A stretch of 15,102 nt of DNA from Streptomyces speibonae (GCA_000715605.1 KL568523.1:96758-111859), one strand, 5' to 3'; numbered from the stretch's first letter, positions 1 to 6,993 are shown. The notes: generated by a model not told the origin, from the sequence alone. Numbers and translations: made by a program.

Positions 1-231
1 ACGACCACCGCCGTGGGCGTAGTCCGTCGCCATGCGAGCGGCGACGCCGAAGACGCCACCGACACACAGGGCGGCAACAGTCCAGGCCACCGATCTCAAG
101 ATCAGCAGGTCCTCTGCTCCGGGCGGCGCTTCCCCTCCGCCGGCATCGGGCACGCCCGAAGGCCGCGAGGCAGCAGCGGCGTGGACCATATAGGGCGCGA
201 GGTCTGTCACGCTCGCCGACAGGATGGACAA
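1..231 (-). CDS. Membrane protein, N-terminal part only (cut by window edge)
   Basis: The reading frame is open from a TTG at 231 to the window edge (77 codons). AAGGAG lies about 6 bases upstream of the TTG and overlaps the TAA of the preceding 85-codon ORF, which points to translational coupling. The first ~45 residues are Ala/Gly/Pro-rich. A hydrophobic stretch follows (SVAWTVAALCVGGVFGVAA, residues about 47-65) that looks like a single membrane helix. GC-rich third positions support coding. It is the third gene of the minus-strand unit headed by the ECF sigma factor, a position where anti-sigma factors or their membrane partners often sit. No zinc-finger anti-sigma motif (HxxxCxxC) is visible in the part present. 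An ATG at codon 15 is an alternative start with no clear ribosome binding site. The family is not recognised; the membrane-anchored role is inference. Confidence 0.5.
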   Translation of the reverse strand, partial: MSILSASVTDLAPYMVHAAAASRPSGVPDAGGGEAPPGAEDLLILRSVAWTVAALCVGGVFGVAARMATDYAHGGGR

Positions 232-240
232 GTCGGCTCC

Positions 241-498
241 TTACTCTGCGGTTTGGGTGAGTCGGCTCAGGTCGCGAGCCGGCGAAACGTATGCGCCGAA
301 CAGGTACGGCTCGCCGAGTCTCCACGGCTCCACCCACGGGATCTGCCGGAGTCGCCGCACAGCGCAGGAGACGAGCCGCACTCGGTCCGACGTGCGGGGG
401 CGGCAGCCGGGTGCATCGGCAAGGACCACGGCGCGGCGTCCCTCCACGGCGACGATGGAGCCCGGGCGTTGTCTGCCGGCGGCTACGCCGCCGCGCAC
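241..498 (-). CDS. Small hypothetical protein (85 aa) downstream of ECF sigma factor
   Basis: An 85-codon ORF begins with GTG three bases after the sigma-factor TGA and in the same frame as it. It ends in a TAA that overlaps the ribosome binding site of the next gene. Codon third positions are GC-rich through the body (residues 15-80), so the frame looks truly coding. The first 14 residues are Gly/Arg-rich, and a later start such as the GTG at codon 18 is possible; the only purine-rich stretch, GAGG, lies too close to the first GTG to be a good site. The protein is basic with a Trp/Pro-containing centre (IPWVEPWRLGEPYLFGAY). It has no membrane segment, no signal peptide and no HxxxCxxC anti-sigma motif. 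Family not recognised. It is probably cotranscribed with the sigma factor. Confidence 0.45.
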   Translation of the reverse strand: MRGGVAAGRQRPGSIVAVEGRRAVVLADAPGCRPRTSDRVRLVSCAVRRLRQIPWVEPWRLGEPYLFGAYVSPARDLSRLTQTAE

Positions 499-501
499 GC
501 C

Positions 502-1086
502 TCACGCGGCAGATGCCTCGTACCACGCAGGCCGATCGAGTTCCTCAGCGGGATGTTCGACCAGCCCGAGAGCGCTCCGCAGAGCGCGGACCGCGTGGAA
601 CACACGGGACTTGACCGTACCCGGCGGTACACCGAGGACCAGGCCCGCCTCGCGCATCGACCTGCCGGTGTAGTACGTCTCGTACAGCGCTTCCCTGTGC
701 TTGGGCGACAGTTGCTGGAAGGCTTCCTGGAGCAGGACGGACGACAGCACGTTGTCCACCTCGTCGCCCGCCGTGAAGAGATCGGGCAGCCAATCGTTGC
801 CATTGACTTCTTGAGGGCGGGTCATGCGCTGCCGGTACTCGTCGACCACGAGGTTGCATGCCACCCGGAACAGCCAGGCACGCAAAGGTTTGCCCGCTTC
901 GATGTCCTGCGTGCGCCAGCACCGCAGCAGAGTCTCCTGGACGATGTCCTCGGCCCTGTGCCTGTCGCCTCCCACCAGCCTCACGACGTAGGCGAAAAGC
1001 GCACCGACCTGCTCGTCGTAGAGCGCACGCATGGCACGTTCCTGGGCGCTGGCCGCTCCCAACGAACCCATCACAGTCCAGCTCAC
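502..1086 (-). CDS. ECF-type RNA polymerase sigma factor
   Basis: A 194-residue protein of typical ECF (group 4 sigma-70) size that directs RNA polymerase core to a specific promoter set. Region 2 spans about residues 21-88 and includes the core-binding helix (RLVGGDRHRAEDIVQETLLRCW) and the motif LRAWLFRVACNLVVDEYRQR. After a linker, region 4 (about 117-172) carries LSPKHREALYETYY and the helix-turn-helix REAGLVLGVPPGTVKSRV, followed by a short tail. The GTG at 1086 was chosen because AGGGGG lies 6 bases upstream; a TTG at 1122 would add 12 unlikely residues. It resembles the SigL/SigK-like ECFs that normally pair with a zinc-binding anti-sigma factor, but the two downstream ORFs visible here show no such motif. 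Autoregulation is usual for this class; I could not identify a convincing -35/-10 pair. Confidence 0.93.
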   Translation of the reverse strand: MSWTVMGSLGAASAQERAMRALYDEQVGALFAYVVRLVGGDRHRAEDIVQETLLRCWRTQDIEAGKPLRAWLFRVACNLVVDEYRQRMTRPQEVNGNDWLPDLFTAGDEVDNVLSSVLLQEAFQQLSPKHREALYETYYTGRSMREAGLVLGVPPGTVKSRVFHAVRALRSALGLVEHPAEELDRPAWYEASAA

Positions 1087-1222
1087 GTGGATGCCCCCTG
1101 CGCTACATGTCCTCGCGGACAAGGCCGTTCATGGACGCGGCTGAGAACAGCGGCGTCCGGTCGCGGGGAGTATTCCAAGCGGCGTTCTACGTCGCGTTGA
1201 CGATCGATTGACTGCGGAAGCG

Positions 1223-1239
1223 TCCGCCGCCGAGGCGGA
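1223..1239 (-). terminator. Short hairpin between cyclase-like gene and sigma factor
   Basis: TCCGCC and GGCGGA form a 6-bp stem around a 5-base loop. It lies about 80 bases past the stop of the SHC-like gene at 1320 and about 140 bases before the sigma-factor start. There is no T-tract. It could weakly separate the two transcripts, but in sequence this GC-rich a short stem is expected by chance. Confidence 0.25.
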
Positions 1240-1319
1240 AGCCGACCAGCTCACGTCGTGCCGGTGCGGCCGCTGACCAAGAGCCGGGACGGTCGCTCCT
1301 TCGCACCGTAGGTGTGGTG

Positions 1320-3020
1320 TTACAGCGTGCCTTGCTCCTCAGGTGACGTGGCCTTTCGGGCGAACAGGCCGAGGGCTCGCACAGCGAGTGATGTGGCGAT
1401 GAGCTCATCGGCGAACCGGCACTGGAGGCGGATGTACTCATTCACGGGTTCAGCCGGCCATGTCCCGTCCGTTCGCTGCCGGTTCACGAGCCATTGCACC
1501 GCCCGGGTCACGTACACAGACGATGCGGGCAGGCCGGCCTGCAGGAGAGCGGACAACGCCGACGCGGTTTCCTCCACCGTACTGACTCCGGCATCTTGGC
1601 TCGCGCTCCATGCGCCGGTGGAACGCTGTGCCCGCGCGAGCCAATCGAGCGCCCGACGGCACGTCCGACCGCTGGTTCTGCCGGCCTGGTGGAAGGCCTC
1701 GATGACCGCGGACGTGGCCATGGTGTTTCCCCGGTACCAGAGCGATGTGAAAGATCCGTCCTCGTCCTGTTGGGTGCTCAACCAACGCAATGCCTTTGCC
1801 ACACGCGCGTGATTCGAGTCGAGTCCGGAGTCGAGGAGTGCCCGCACTGCTTGGGCCGTGAGATGGGCGCACGGGCCGTAGGGGCCACGGCTGGAGTTCC
1901 GCACCGCCAGGCTCCACGACCCCCGGGAGTCCTGCTGGGAAACGAGCCAGTCCGCTCCCCGCTTCGCCTGCTCGTTGTCCGTGAACTGAGAGAGGCGAGA
2001 AAGGGCTGATACGGCCTCTGCGGTGGCCTGAGCAGTAGGCCAACTGGGTGTGCCGCTGGGGCTCCAGCCACCAGCTCGCCCGCGATGCGAGGGAAAAGGC
2101 ACGGATTGCTGAGTTCGGTGGAGCATGTCCCGGGTGGCCCTGAGACGTGTGTCGTCCGCGCAGTCGCCGTCCACCAACGCCGTGATCACGAGGCTTGCCC
2201 ACCTCACGTCGAGCGAGGCGGGAGGCCACGTGCCTTGTGGGCTCGCCTGCGACCTGAGCCATTCGGCCGCTCTTCGCGCCATGTCGGAGGCCAGGCCGGA
2301 GCGGGTGAGTCCTATGCAGATCTGACTCGTGAGCCAGGGGTCGCCTCCGAAAGCGCCAGTGGCGCCCTCGTGTTCATAGATCTCGCGTATGAACGAGAGC
2401 GCGAAGCTCCGCTCTGTCCGACTCCCGGAAGTTCTTCGTCCGCCGGAACGCATCGCGATGCTCGCGTATGCGGGCAGACGCAAACTCAGCCGTCTCTGCG
2501 CAGCACCCAGGGTCAGGGGAATCCGCGGTGCGGGGAGCGTTTGAAGCGACATGGGCGGAGAAAGCAACGATCGTTCATGCCGACGCGCGCGCACCCAAGC
2601 GAGGCTGTTCTCCGGGCGGCCGAGGCAATCCAGGAGGTCGGCCGCGGCAGCGATGGTGGAAGCCGCCCTTTCCGGGGCGACGATGCGAAGAACATCCACG
2701 ACATGCGCGGTTGCGAGCATTTCCGACTGGAATTGATGAGAACTCCACCCTCCCTCCGCGTTCTGTGTCCGGCAAAGGTAGGTGACAGCACGATCGACCA
2801 GGCCGTCAGGATCGGACGGATCCACCAGATGCAGCGCGAGCGAGGCAAGGGCTGTGTTGACCGGGGAGGGCTTTTGCTCCGGGATGATCACGCCGTGCGG
2901 GTGCTGGCACGCGAGGAGCGCCTTGGCTCCGGAACGCACGCTCGACCGGAGCTGGGAAAGGCCGTCGGCGGCAAGGTCGGCGGAGAGGGAGAAGCGCTGC
3001 ATATCCGGGTGCATCCTCAT
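1320..3020 (-). CDS. Squalene-hopene-cyclase-fold protein lacking the DxDD motif
   Basis: A 566-residue protein with the alpha/alpha-barrel repeats of class II terpene cyclases (squalene-hopene cyclase, prenyltransferase/squalene-oxidase repeats). Six QW-type repeats are visible: QNAEGGW (86-92), QASPQGTW (258-265), QDSRGSW (363-369), QDEDGSF (418-424), QRSTGAW (465-471), QRTDGTW (515-521). Other cyclase landmarks also align, including the APRIPLTL...SLRLPAYASIAM stretch (164-190), WYRGNTMATSAVIEAF (428-443) and STVEETASAL (480-489). Where squalene-hopene cyclase has GGFAF...PDVDDTA, this protein has GGWSPSGTPSWPTAQATA (317-334), so the proton-donating aspartates are absent. It is about 65 residues shorter than the Alicyclobacillus enzyme (about 631). 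No clear ribosome binding site precedes the ATG at 3020; Met3 and Met7 are alternative starts. It may be a non-canonical cyclase, a prenyl-binding protein or a decayed paralogue. No other isoprenoid gene is in the window. Fold call is firm, activity unknown. Confidence 0.85.
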   Translation of the reverse strand: MRMHPDMQRFSLSADLAADGLSQLRSSVRSGAKALLACQHPHGVIIPEQKPSPVNTALASLALHLVDPSDPDGLVDRAVTYLCRTQNAEGGWSSHQFQSEMLATAHVVDVLRIVAPERAASTIAAAADLLDCLGRPENSLAWVRARRHERSLLSPPMSLQTLPAPRIPLTLGAAQRRLSLRLPAYASIAMRSGGRRTSGSRTERSFALSFIREIYEHEGATGAFGGDPWLTSQICIGLTRSGLASDMARRAAEWLRSQASPQGTWPPASLDVRWASLVITALVDGDCADDTRLRATRDMLHRTQQSVPFPSHRGRAGGWSPSGTPSWPTAQATAEAVSALSRLSQFTDNEQAKRGADWLVSQQDSRGSWSLAVRNSSRGPYGPCAHLTAQAVRALLDSGLDSNHARVAKALRWLSTQQDEDGSFTSLWYRGNTMATSAVIEAFHQAGRTSGRTCRRALDWLARAQRSTGAWSASQDAGVSTVEETASALSALLQAGLPASSVYVTRAVQWLVNRQRTDGTWPAEPVNEYIRLQCRFADELIATSLAVRALGLFARKATSPEEQGTL

Positions 3021-3397
3021 GGGTTGTGCCCAAGGCGTTGATCAAGTGGCGCCTGGAACGTCGGTCGGTCTCACCTGGCACGGAAAGCAGGTGTCCAGGG
3101 GGTGCGGTCATGCGGTGGGCGATAGCCACTCTGCGCAACAACGGTCTACTGACCGGTTCGGTTCGATTCTTCGCGGCCGAATGCCGCCATGCGGAGCGAT
3201 CTCATTCGGGCCGGCGCACGCAGTGGCAGGCGCCCATGCTCGGCGCGGATCCTCAACTGGGGTGCCGGCATCACCTTGCATGGACATGTCAATTACGAAA
3301 AGTCAACAAACAGGCAGGAAAATGATGACTCCGTATGACACCCTAGGTATTCCTGACCGGTATGCCCGTATCGGTCGGTGCGATGGAGGACGGCTGA
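3021..3397. other. Divergent intergenic region (377 bases)
   Basis: This lies between the start of the minus-strand SHC-like gene and the start of the plus-strand PAS/phosphatase gene, so it should hold two outward-facing promoters. The right part (about 3285-3350) is clearly richer in A and T than its surroundings and contains the 8-base palindrome GACATGTC; this is the likeliest place for the phosphatase-gene promoter. GGAGGA at 3385-3390 is that gene's ribosome binding site. I could not assign a -35/-10 pair with confidence. ORFs crossing this stretch have coding-unlike composition. Confidence 0.4.
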
Positions 3398-5299
3398 GTG
3401 ATCATGACCGATCCGACAGACGATGGGGCAGCCGGCCCGGGTTCCGATGCCCCGGCCCTCCTGGTGGCCGATGACAGGGGCACTGTCACCGCGTGGAACT
3501 CGGCCGCCGAGCAGCTGCTGGGCTACTCCGGACCGGAAATCATCGGCCGGTCGGTCAAGGATGTACTGGTAGGTGTACCGGACGGCCACAACGATGCGGA
3601 CATCGTGCTCCGGCACAAGGACGGCCACCACATCGGCTGCCGGGTGCGTGTGCGTGCCGAGCAGGGCAGGCCGTACCCGGCGGCCTGGAAGGCCGAGCTA
3701 TGGCCGACGAAGGAGGCGACGGCCTCTGCTGCCGGCATGGCCCTACTCGAGTCGCTCTTCACTTGTTCCCCGGTCGGCCTGTACATCGTGGACAACAACC
3801 TGCGCCTCGTGCGGTACAACCCTGCGGCGGAAGGGATGCAGGGCACTCCGGAGGAGGAGGTCCGGGGGTTGCTGCCCACCGAGGCGTGGCCCGGTGAAAG
3901 CGCCGAAATCGCGGAGCGGGTGTTGACCGAAGTGCTCAAGAGCGGCGATCCCGTCCTCGGATACGAGAAACGTGGTTACCCACCCGCTGACCCGGATCGC
4001 TTGCACGTCTATTCGGCTTCCGCGTTCCGTCTGCAGGACCGCGATGGCCAGGTGCTCGGGGTGGGAAGTATCGCGGTCGACGTCTCCGAGCGTCACCGCG
4101 CTCAACAACGACTGGCATTGGTCGCCGAAGCGGGTTCCCGGATCGGCACCACCCTCGACGTCCTGCACACAGCGGGCGAACTGGCTGACGTGGTGGTCCC
4201 GCAGCTGGCGGACAGCGTGGCCGTTGACCTCCTTGCGCCCGTTGTGACCGGTGAGGAAGTACCGGACCGGCCGGACCACACCGGATGGAACCTGCGGCGC
4301 GCCGCCTCACGGTCCGTCCTCACCGACGGTTCCCGGCCCCTCTCCGACGACGCCCGGATCAGCGACCACCCCGCTTCCACACTCTTCGCCCAGGTTCTGG
4401 ATGACCACGAACCACGTCTGATCCCCGTGCTCGGCGAAAACCCATCGGCGGGAATGGACCCGTCGCGTATCCAGCGGATGCGGGAGGAGCGCGTCCACTC
4501 ACTGATGGTCGTCCCTCTACTGGTGCGCGACTGCGCCCTGGGAATCGTTTCATTCCATCGGTGGTCCGCTCACGGCGCGTTCGAGGACGACGACCTCACC
4601 CTGGCCCAGGACCTTGCCGCCCGCGCCGCTGTGGCCCTGGACAACGCGCGGCGGTACGTACGGGAACGCAACGCTGTCGTGGCTCTGCAGCACAACCTGA
4701 TACCCCAGGGCTTTCCCGTCGCGCATACGGTTCGTGCGGCGAACCACTTGGTGCACTCCGGTGCCGGCGGTGACTGGACCGATGTCATAGCCCTGCCCGG
4801 TGCACGCGTGGCTCTGGTGACAGGCAGCACCCCCGGCCGCGGTGTGCACACCGTAGCCACCATGGCCCGTCTTCGCACGGCCGTGCAGACCCTGGCCGCC
4901 CTGGACCTGGCACCCGATGAAGTCATGGCGCGCCTCGACGATCTTGTTCGCCACATGGATACGGAGGCCAACCACTCGATGGCCTCCAGCCCCGTAGGCG
5001 CCAGCTGTCTCTACGCGGTCTACGATCCGGTCGGCTGCGCGTGCACAGTGGCTGCGGCAGGTTCACCGGGCCTCGCCTTGGCGGATCGGCACTCCGTGGA
5101 GTTGCCCGACATCCCCAGCGGACCCCCTCTTGGCCAGCCAGGTCCCGCCTTCGGCAAGGTCACCATGCGCCTCCGTGAGCGCAGCCGGCTCGTCCTCTTC
5201 ACACCTGGGCTGCTGCAAGCCGTCACTGGTGACGCCGGTATGCAGAGCTGGCGCGTCTGCTCTCCGTGCCCTACGAGTCACCGCAGGACGTTGCCTTGA
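3398..5299 (+). CDS. PAS-PAS-GAF-PP2C (SpoIIE-type) regulator, frameshifted before its ATPase domain
   Basis: A multidomain Streptomyces-type signalling protein of the SpoIIE/RsbU phosphatase class, which normally dephosphorylates anti-sigma-factor antagonists. GTG at 3398 has GGAGGA 7 bases upstream; an ATG two codons later is an alternative. Domains: PAS about 17-90 (LLVADDRGTVTAWNSAAEQL), PAS about 117-230 (SPVGLYIVDNNLRLVRYN), GAF about 240-418, and PP2C-like about 425-615 starting LQHNLIPQGFP. GGDW (457-460) is kept, but the usual GDVxGHG reads GSTPGRG (476-482), AGHPPP reads AGSPGL and TDG reads TPG (602-604), so metal-binding aspartates are lost. From about residue 616 the frame turns to nonsense and stops at 5299, while the sequel continues in frame 1 from about 5242. 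The true product was probably one ~786-residue protein. Either a real one-base deletion or a sequence error explains the break. Confidence 0.85.
   Translation: MIMTDPTDDGAAGPGSDAPALLVADDRGTVTAWNSAAEQLLGYSGPEIIGRSVKDVLVGVPDGHNDADIVLRHKDGHHIGCRVRVRAEQGRPYPAAWKAELWPTKEATASAAGMALLESLFTCSPVGLYIVDNNLRLVRYNPAAEGMQGTPEEEVRGLLPTEAWPGESAEIAERVLTEVLKSGDPVLGYEKRGYPPADPDRLHVYSASAFRLQDRDGQVLGVGSIAVDVSERHRAQQRLALVAEAGSRIGTTLDVLHTAGELADVVVPQLADSVAVDLLAPVVTGEEVPDRPDHTGWNLRRAASRSVLTDGSRPLSDDARISDHPASTLFAQVLDDHEPRLIPVLGENPSAGMDPSRIQRMREERVHSLMVVPLLVRDCALGIVSFHRWSAHGAFEDDDLTLAQDLAARAAVALDNARRYVRERNAVVALQHNLIPQGFPVAHTVRAANHLVHSGAGGDWTDVIALPGARVALVTGSTPGRGVHTVATMARLRTAVQTLAALDLAPDEVMARLDDLVRHMDTEANHSMASSPVGASCLYAVYDPVGCACTVAAAGSPGLALADRHSVELPDIPSGPPLGQPGPAFGKVTMRLRERSRLVLFTPGLLQAVTGDAGMQSWRVCSPCPTSHRRTLP
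5237..5265 (+). other. Frameshift site inside the SpoIIE-type regulator gene
   Basis: Frame 2 reads GDAGM up to the ATG at 5240-5242. From 5242 frame 1 reads AELARLLSVPYESP, the normal continuation of this family. The simplest repair is one extra G after the ATG (ATG GCA GAG). There is no slippery heptamer or long homopolymer here, so programmed frameshifting looks unlikely; a one-base deletion or a read error is favoured. Confidence 0.75.
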
Positions 5300-5757
5300 C
5301 GCTCACCGAGGCACTGGTACCTCCGGACCCACCGCAGGACGCGGCTGTCCTGGTCGCCTTCACCCGGCCCATCGACGCGGCGCGTGTGGCCAGCTGGGAG
5401 CTTCCCGTGGACCCGGCCTCCGTTGCCACTGCCCGGTCCCTCGCCACTCGCCAACTCACCACTTGGGCGATGGAGGACGAGGTGTTCTCGACCGAGCTCA
5501 TCGTCAGCGAGCTGGTGACCAATGCCATCCGGTACGCCAAGCCACCCATCCAGCTTCGCCTCATTCGTGATCGCACCTTGAGCGTCGAGGTCTCCGACGG
5601 GAGCAGCGCCGCTCCGCATCTGCGGCACGCCCGCACGACCGACGAGGGCGGTCGCGGCCTGTTGCTGGTCTCGCAGTTCGCCCAGCGGTGGGGAGCCCGG
5701 TACGAGCACCACGGCAAGACCATCTGGGCCGAGGAGCCACTCACTTCGGTGGTGTGA
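5266..5757 (+). CDS. RsbW-like HATPase domain, C-terminal part of the split regulator
   Basis: The ORF as bounded here starts at a GTG at 5266, but homologous sequence begins in this frame at about 5242 and no ribosome binding site precedes the GTG, so it is most likely the C-terminus of the preceding gene rather than a separate gene. About residues 1-40 are the end of the PP2C domain (PQDAAVLVAFTR). The GHKL/HATPase_c anti-sigma-factor kinase-type domain follows: N-box ELIVSELVTNAIRYA (about 77-91), G1-like VEVSDGSSAAPH, and G2-like TTDEGGRGLLLVSQF. It ends at TGA 5755-5757. The ATP-binding motifs look intact, in contrast to the eroded phosphatase domain. If expressed alone it would be a 163-aa RsbW-like ATPase. 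Confidence 0.75.
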   Translation: MPYESPQDVALTLTEALVPPDPPQDAAVLVAFTRPIDAARVASWELPVDPASVATARSLATRQLTTWAMEDEVFSTELIVSELVTNAIRYAKPPIQLRLIRDRTLSVEVSDGSSAAPHLRHARTTDEGGRGLLLVSQFAQRWGARYEHHGKTIWAEEPLTSVV

Positions 5758-5809
5758 CCAAGACGAGCCGGTGCTGCCGACAGCCGTGTACTACAGGACG
5801 GGCTTCCGG

Positions 5810-5832
5810 TCCAGGGAGAACCCCACCCTGGA
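5810..5832 (+). terminator. Hairpin downstream of the regulator gene
   Basis: TCCAGGG and CCCTGGA form a perfect 7-bp stem with a 9-base loop, about 50 bases after the stop at 5757. A second small hairpin follows within 10 bases. No T-run, as is usual for Streptomyces terminators. Likely part of a tandem terminator. Confidence 0.45.
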
Positions 5833-5840
5833 TTGGTTGT

Positions 5841-5853
5841 TCCCCCTCGGGGA
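5841..5853 (+). terminator. Second hairpin downstream of the regulator gene
   Basis: TCCCC and GGGGA pair around a 3-base loop, preceded by the T-containing stretch GGTTGT. Together with the hairpin just upstream it probably ends the regulator transcript before the [2Fe-2S] gene, whose start lies about 180 bases further on. The stem is short, so confidence is modest. Confidence 0.35.
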
Positions 5854-6032
5854 GGCTGTACGGTCTCCGCGCCGTGACCACTCGATGTCCACGTTGGCAC
5901 AAAAGTCAATACTGAGCCGTGGTGGTTCACGATGTGCTGTGCAGCTCGAGTAATCATCGCCCCCACGGCACGCGCCCATCGAATCGCATCCGCGGTCGCG
6001 GCGACTTCTCCGCCTGCACAAAGGAAGCAACG

Positions 6033-6449
6033 ATGCAAGAGATAGACGTTGACCTGCGGATCAACGGCTCGAAGATGACCGTATCGGTCGCTCCCTGTGC
6101 GACGCTGCTCGACGTGCTACGGGAAGCGGCCTCCGTGCCTGGTATGCACGGAGAATGCCGGCAGGGAACGTGCGGTGCCTGCACGGTCATCATGGACAGC
6201 CGGCACATCCTCGCCTGCCTCGCTCTGGCCATTCAATGCACCGGGAGGGATCTCACCACCCTCGGGCCACGGTCACAGCGGCAGGGATGCACCGACAAGT
6301 ACGTTCCGCTCAACAGTCGCTGTCCGACAGGCGAACTCACGGCCCAGGACGCCGCGCCCGCCCCTGTCCTCGAGCGGATCAACGGCGCCCCGTGCACATG
6401 TGGTGGATGCGACGCCGTCACCGGGCAGTACGGCGGTCTCATCGCGTGA
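6033..6449 (+). CDS. [2Fe-2S]-binding protein, molybdenum-hydroxylase small-subunit type
   Basis: A 138-residue protein of the CO-dehydrogenase/xanthine-dehydrogenase small-subunit family, which passes electrons between the molybdenum cofactor and FAD subunits. The start at 6033 has AAAGGAAG about 5 bases upstream. The N-terminal plant-ferredoxin-type fold holds a perfect C-x4-C-x2-C-x11-C set (C42, C47, C50, C62; GECRQGTCGAC). The C-terminal helical domain should carry C-x2-C and C-x-C for a second cluster. Here QCGxCxPG is replaced by LNSRCPTG (C97 kept, first Cys lost), the gap to C121-x-C123 is about 23 residues rather than about 31, and an extra C126 is present. Neither a molybdopterin nor a FAD subunit gene is in the window, so it is an orphan here. 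The stop is only 10 bases from the stop of the convergent DUF2975 gene. Confidence 0.85.
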   Translation: MQEIDVDLRINGSKMTVSVAPCATLLDVLREAASVPGMHGECRQGTCGACTVIMDSRHILACLALAIQCTGRDLTTLGPRSQRQGCTDKYVPLNSRCPTGELTAQDAAPAPVLERINGAPCTCGGCDAVTGQYGGLIA

Positions 6450-6459
6450 CGGTGCCGTC

Positions 6460-6993
6460 TCACATCGCGCCGGCGGCTTTGGACTTGAGGGCTGTGACCT
6501 GGACCAAGAGACCTCGGAGGATGACGAAGAGCATCGTCGAGAGGACTCCCACCCCGACGCACACGAGCGCGCTACCGAGCGCATCGAGGTACTGCATACC
6601 GTCCTGCGGGAACGGGATGTCGCCGAAGAACACATGTCCGGCGACGACGCATGCCAGAACGGTCGCCGCGGTTGCACATCCGATGAGGGCGTCCATCCAC
6701 CGGAAGGCCTGGGGCGTGAAGATCGCATCATGACGCACAAGGTGGAGCAGCACGCAGGCTGCGGCAAGAGCGACTTGGACGCAGGCGACGCCAAAGATTG
6801 CGGCCGCCACGTAAGGAAGGGAGTATCTGTCGAGTGAGGGTTGACGATCAACCAGGTCCTCCGCCATCCCTGGAATGATGACGATCTGCCCGAAGAGGCC
6901 GATCAATATGGCGGCCAACGCACCGAGTTGCAGTGTGGTCAAAAAGAATGCGTGCATGCGCGGCGACAGGGACCGTCCGCTGGCGAGATTCAT
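6460..6993 (-). CDS. DUF2975-family four-helix membrane protein
   Basis: A 177-residue integral membrane protein with four predicted helices at about 17-40, 61-85, 99-122 and 140-165, the pattern of DUF2975 proteins, whose function is unknown. The loop after helix 2 has the family-like feature RHDAIFTPQAFRWMDALI. ATG at 6993 was chosen because GAGGAAA lies 6-7 bases upstream; an upstream start at 7116 would add 41 residues without a ribosome binding site and with a poorly matching extra hydrophobic stretch. DUF2975 genes are often followed by a small XRE-type regulator; none is seen, since the downstream neighbour is the convergent [2Fe-2S] gene. Its upstream neighbour, the AfsR-like regulator, ends 183 bases away on the same strand, so independent transcription is likely. 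Confidence 0.8.
   Translation of the reverse strand: MNLASGRSLSPRMHAFFLTTLQLGALAAILIGLFGQIVIIPGMAEDLVDRQPSLDRYSLPYVAAAIFGVACVQVALAAACVLLHLVRHDAIFTPQAFRWMDALIGCATAATVLACVVAGHVFFGDIPFPQDGMQYLDALGSALVCVGVGVLSTMLFVILRGLLVQVTALKSKAAGAM

Noticed and set aside
13..1200. 395-codon plus-strand ORF opposite the ECF sigma operon
   Set aside because: The opposite strand encodes an unmistakable ECF sigma factor; this frame is its shadow, rich in Arg, Gly and His.
2085..3041. 318-codon plus-strand ORF opposite the cyclase-like gene
   Set aside because: The minus strand carries six QW repeats in frame; this ORF has no recognisable domain and ends at the start of the real gene.
5237..5265. Programmed ribosomal frameshift between the phosphatase and ATPase parts
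   Set aside because: There is no slippery heptamer or stimulatory structure at the junction; a one-base deletion or sequencing error explains it more simply.
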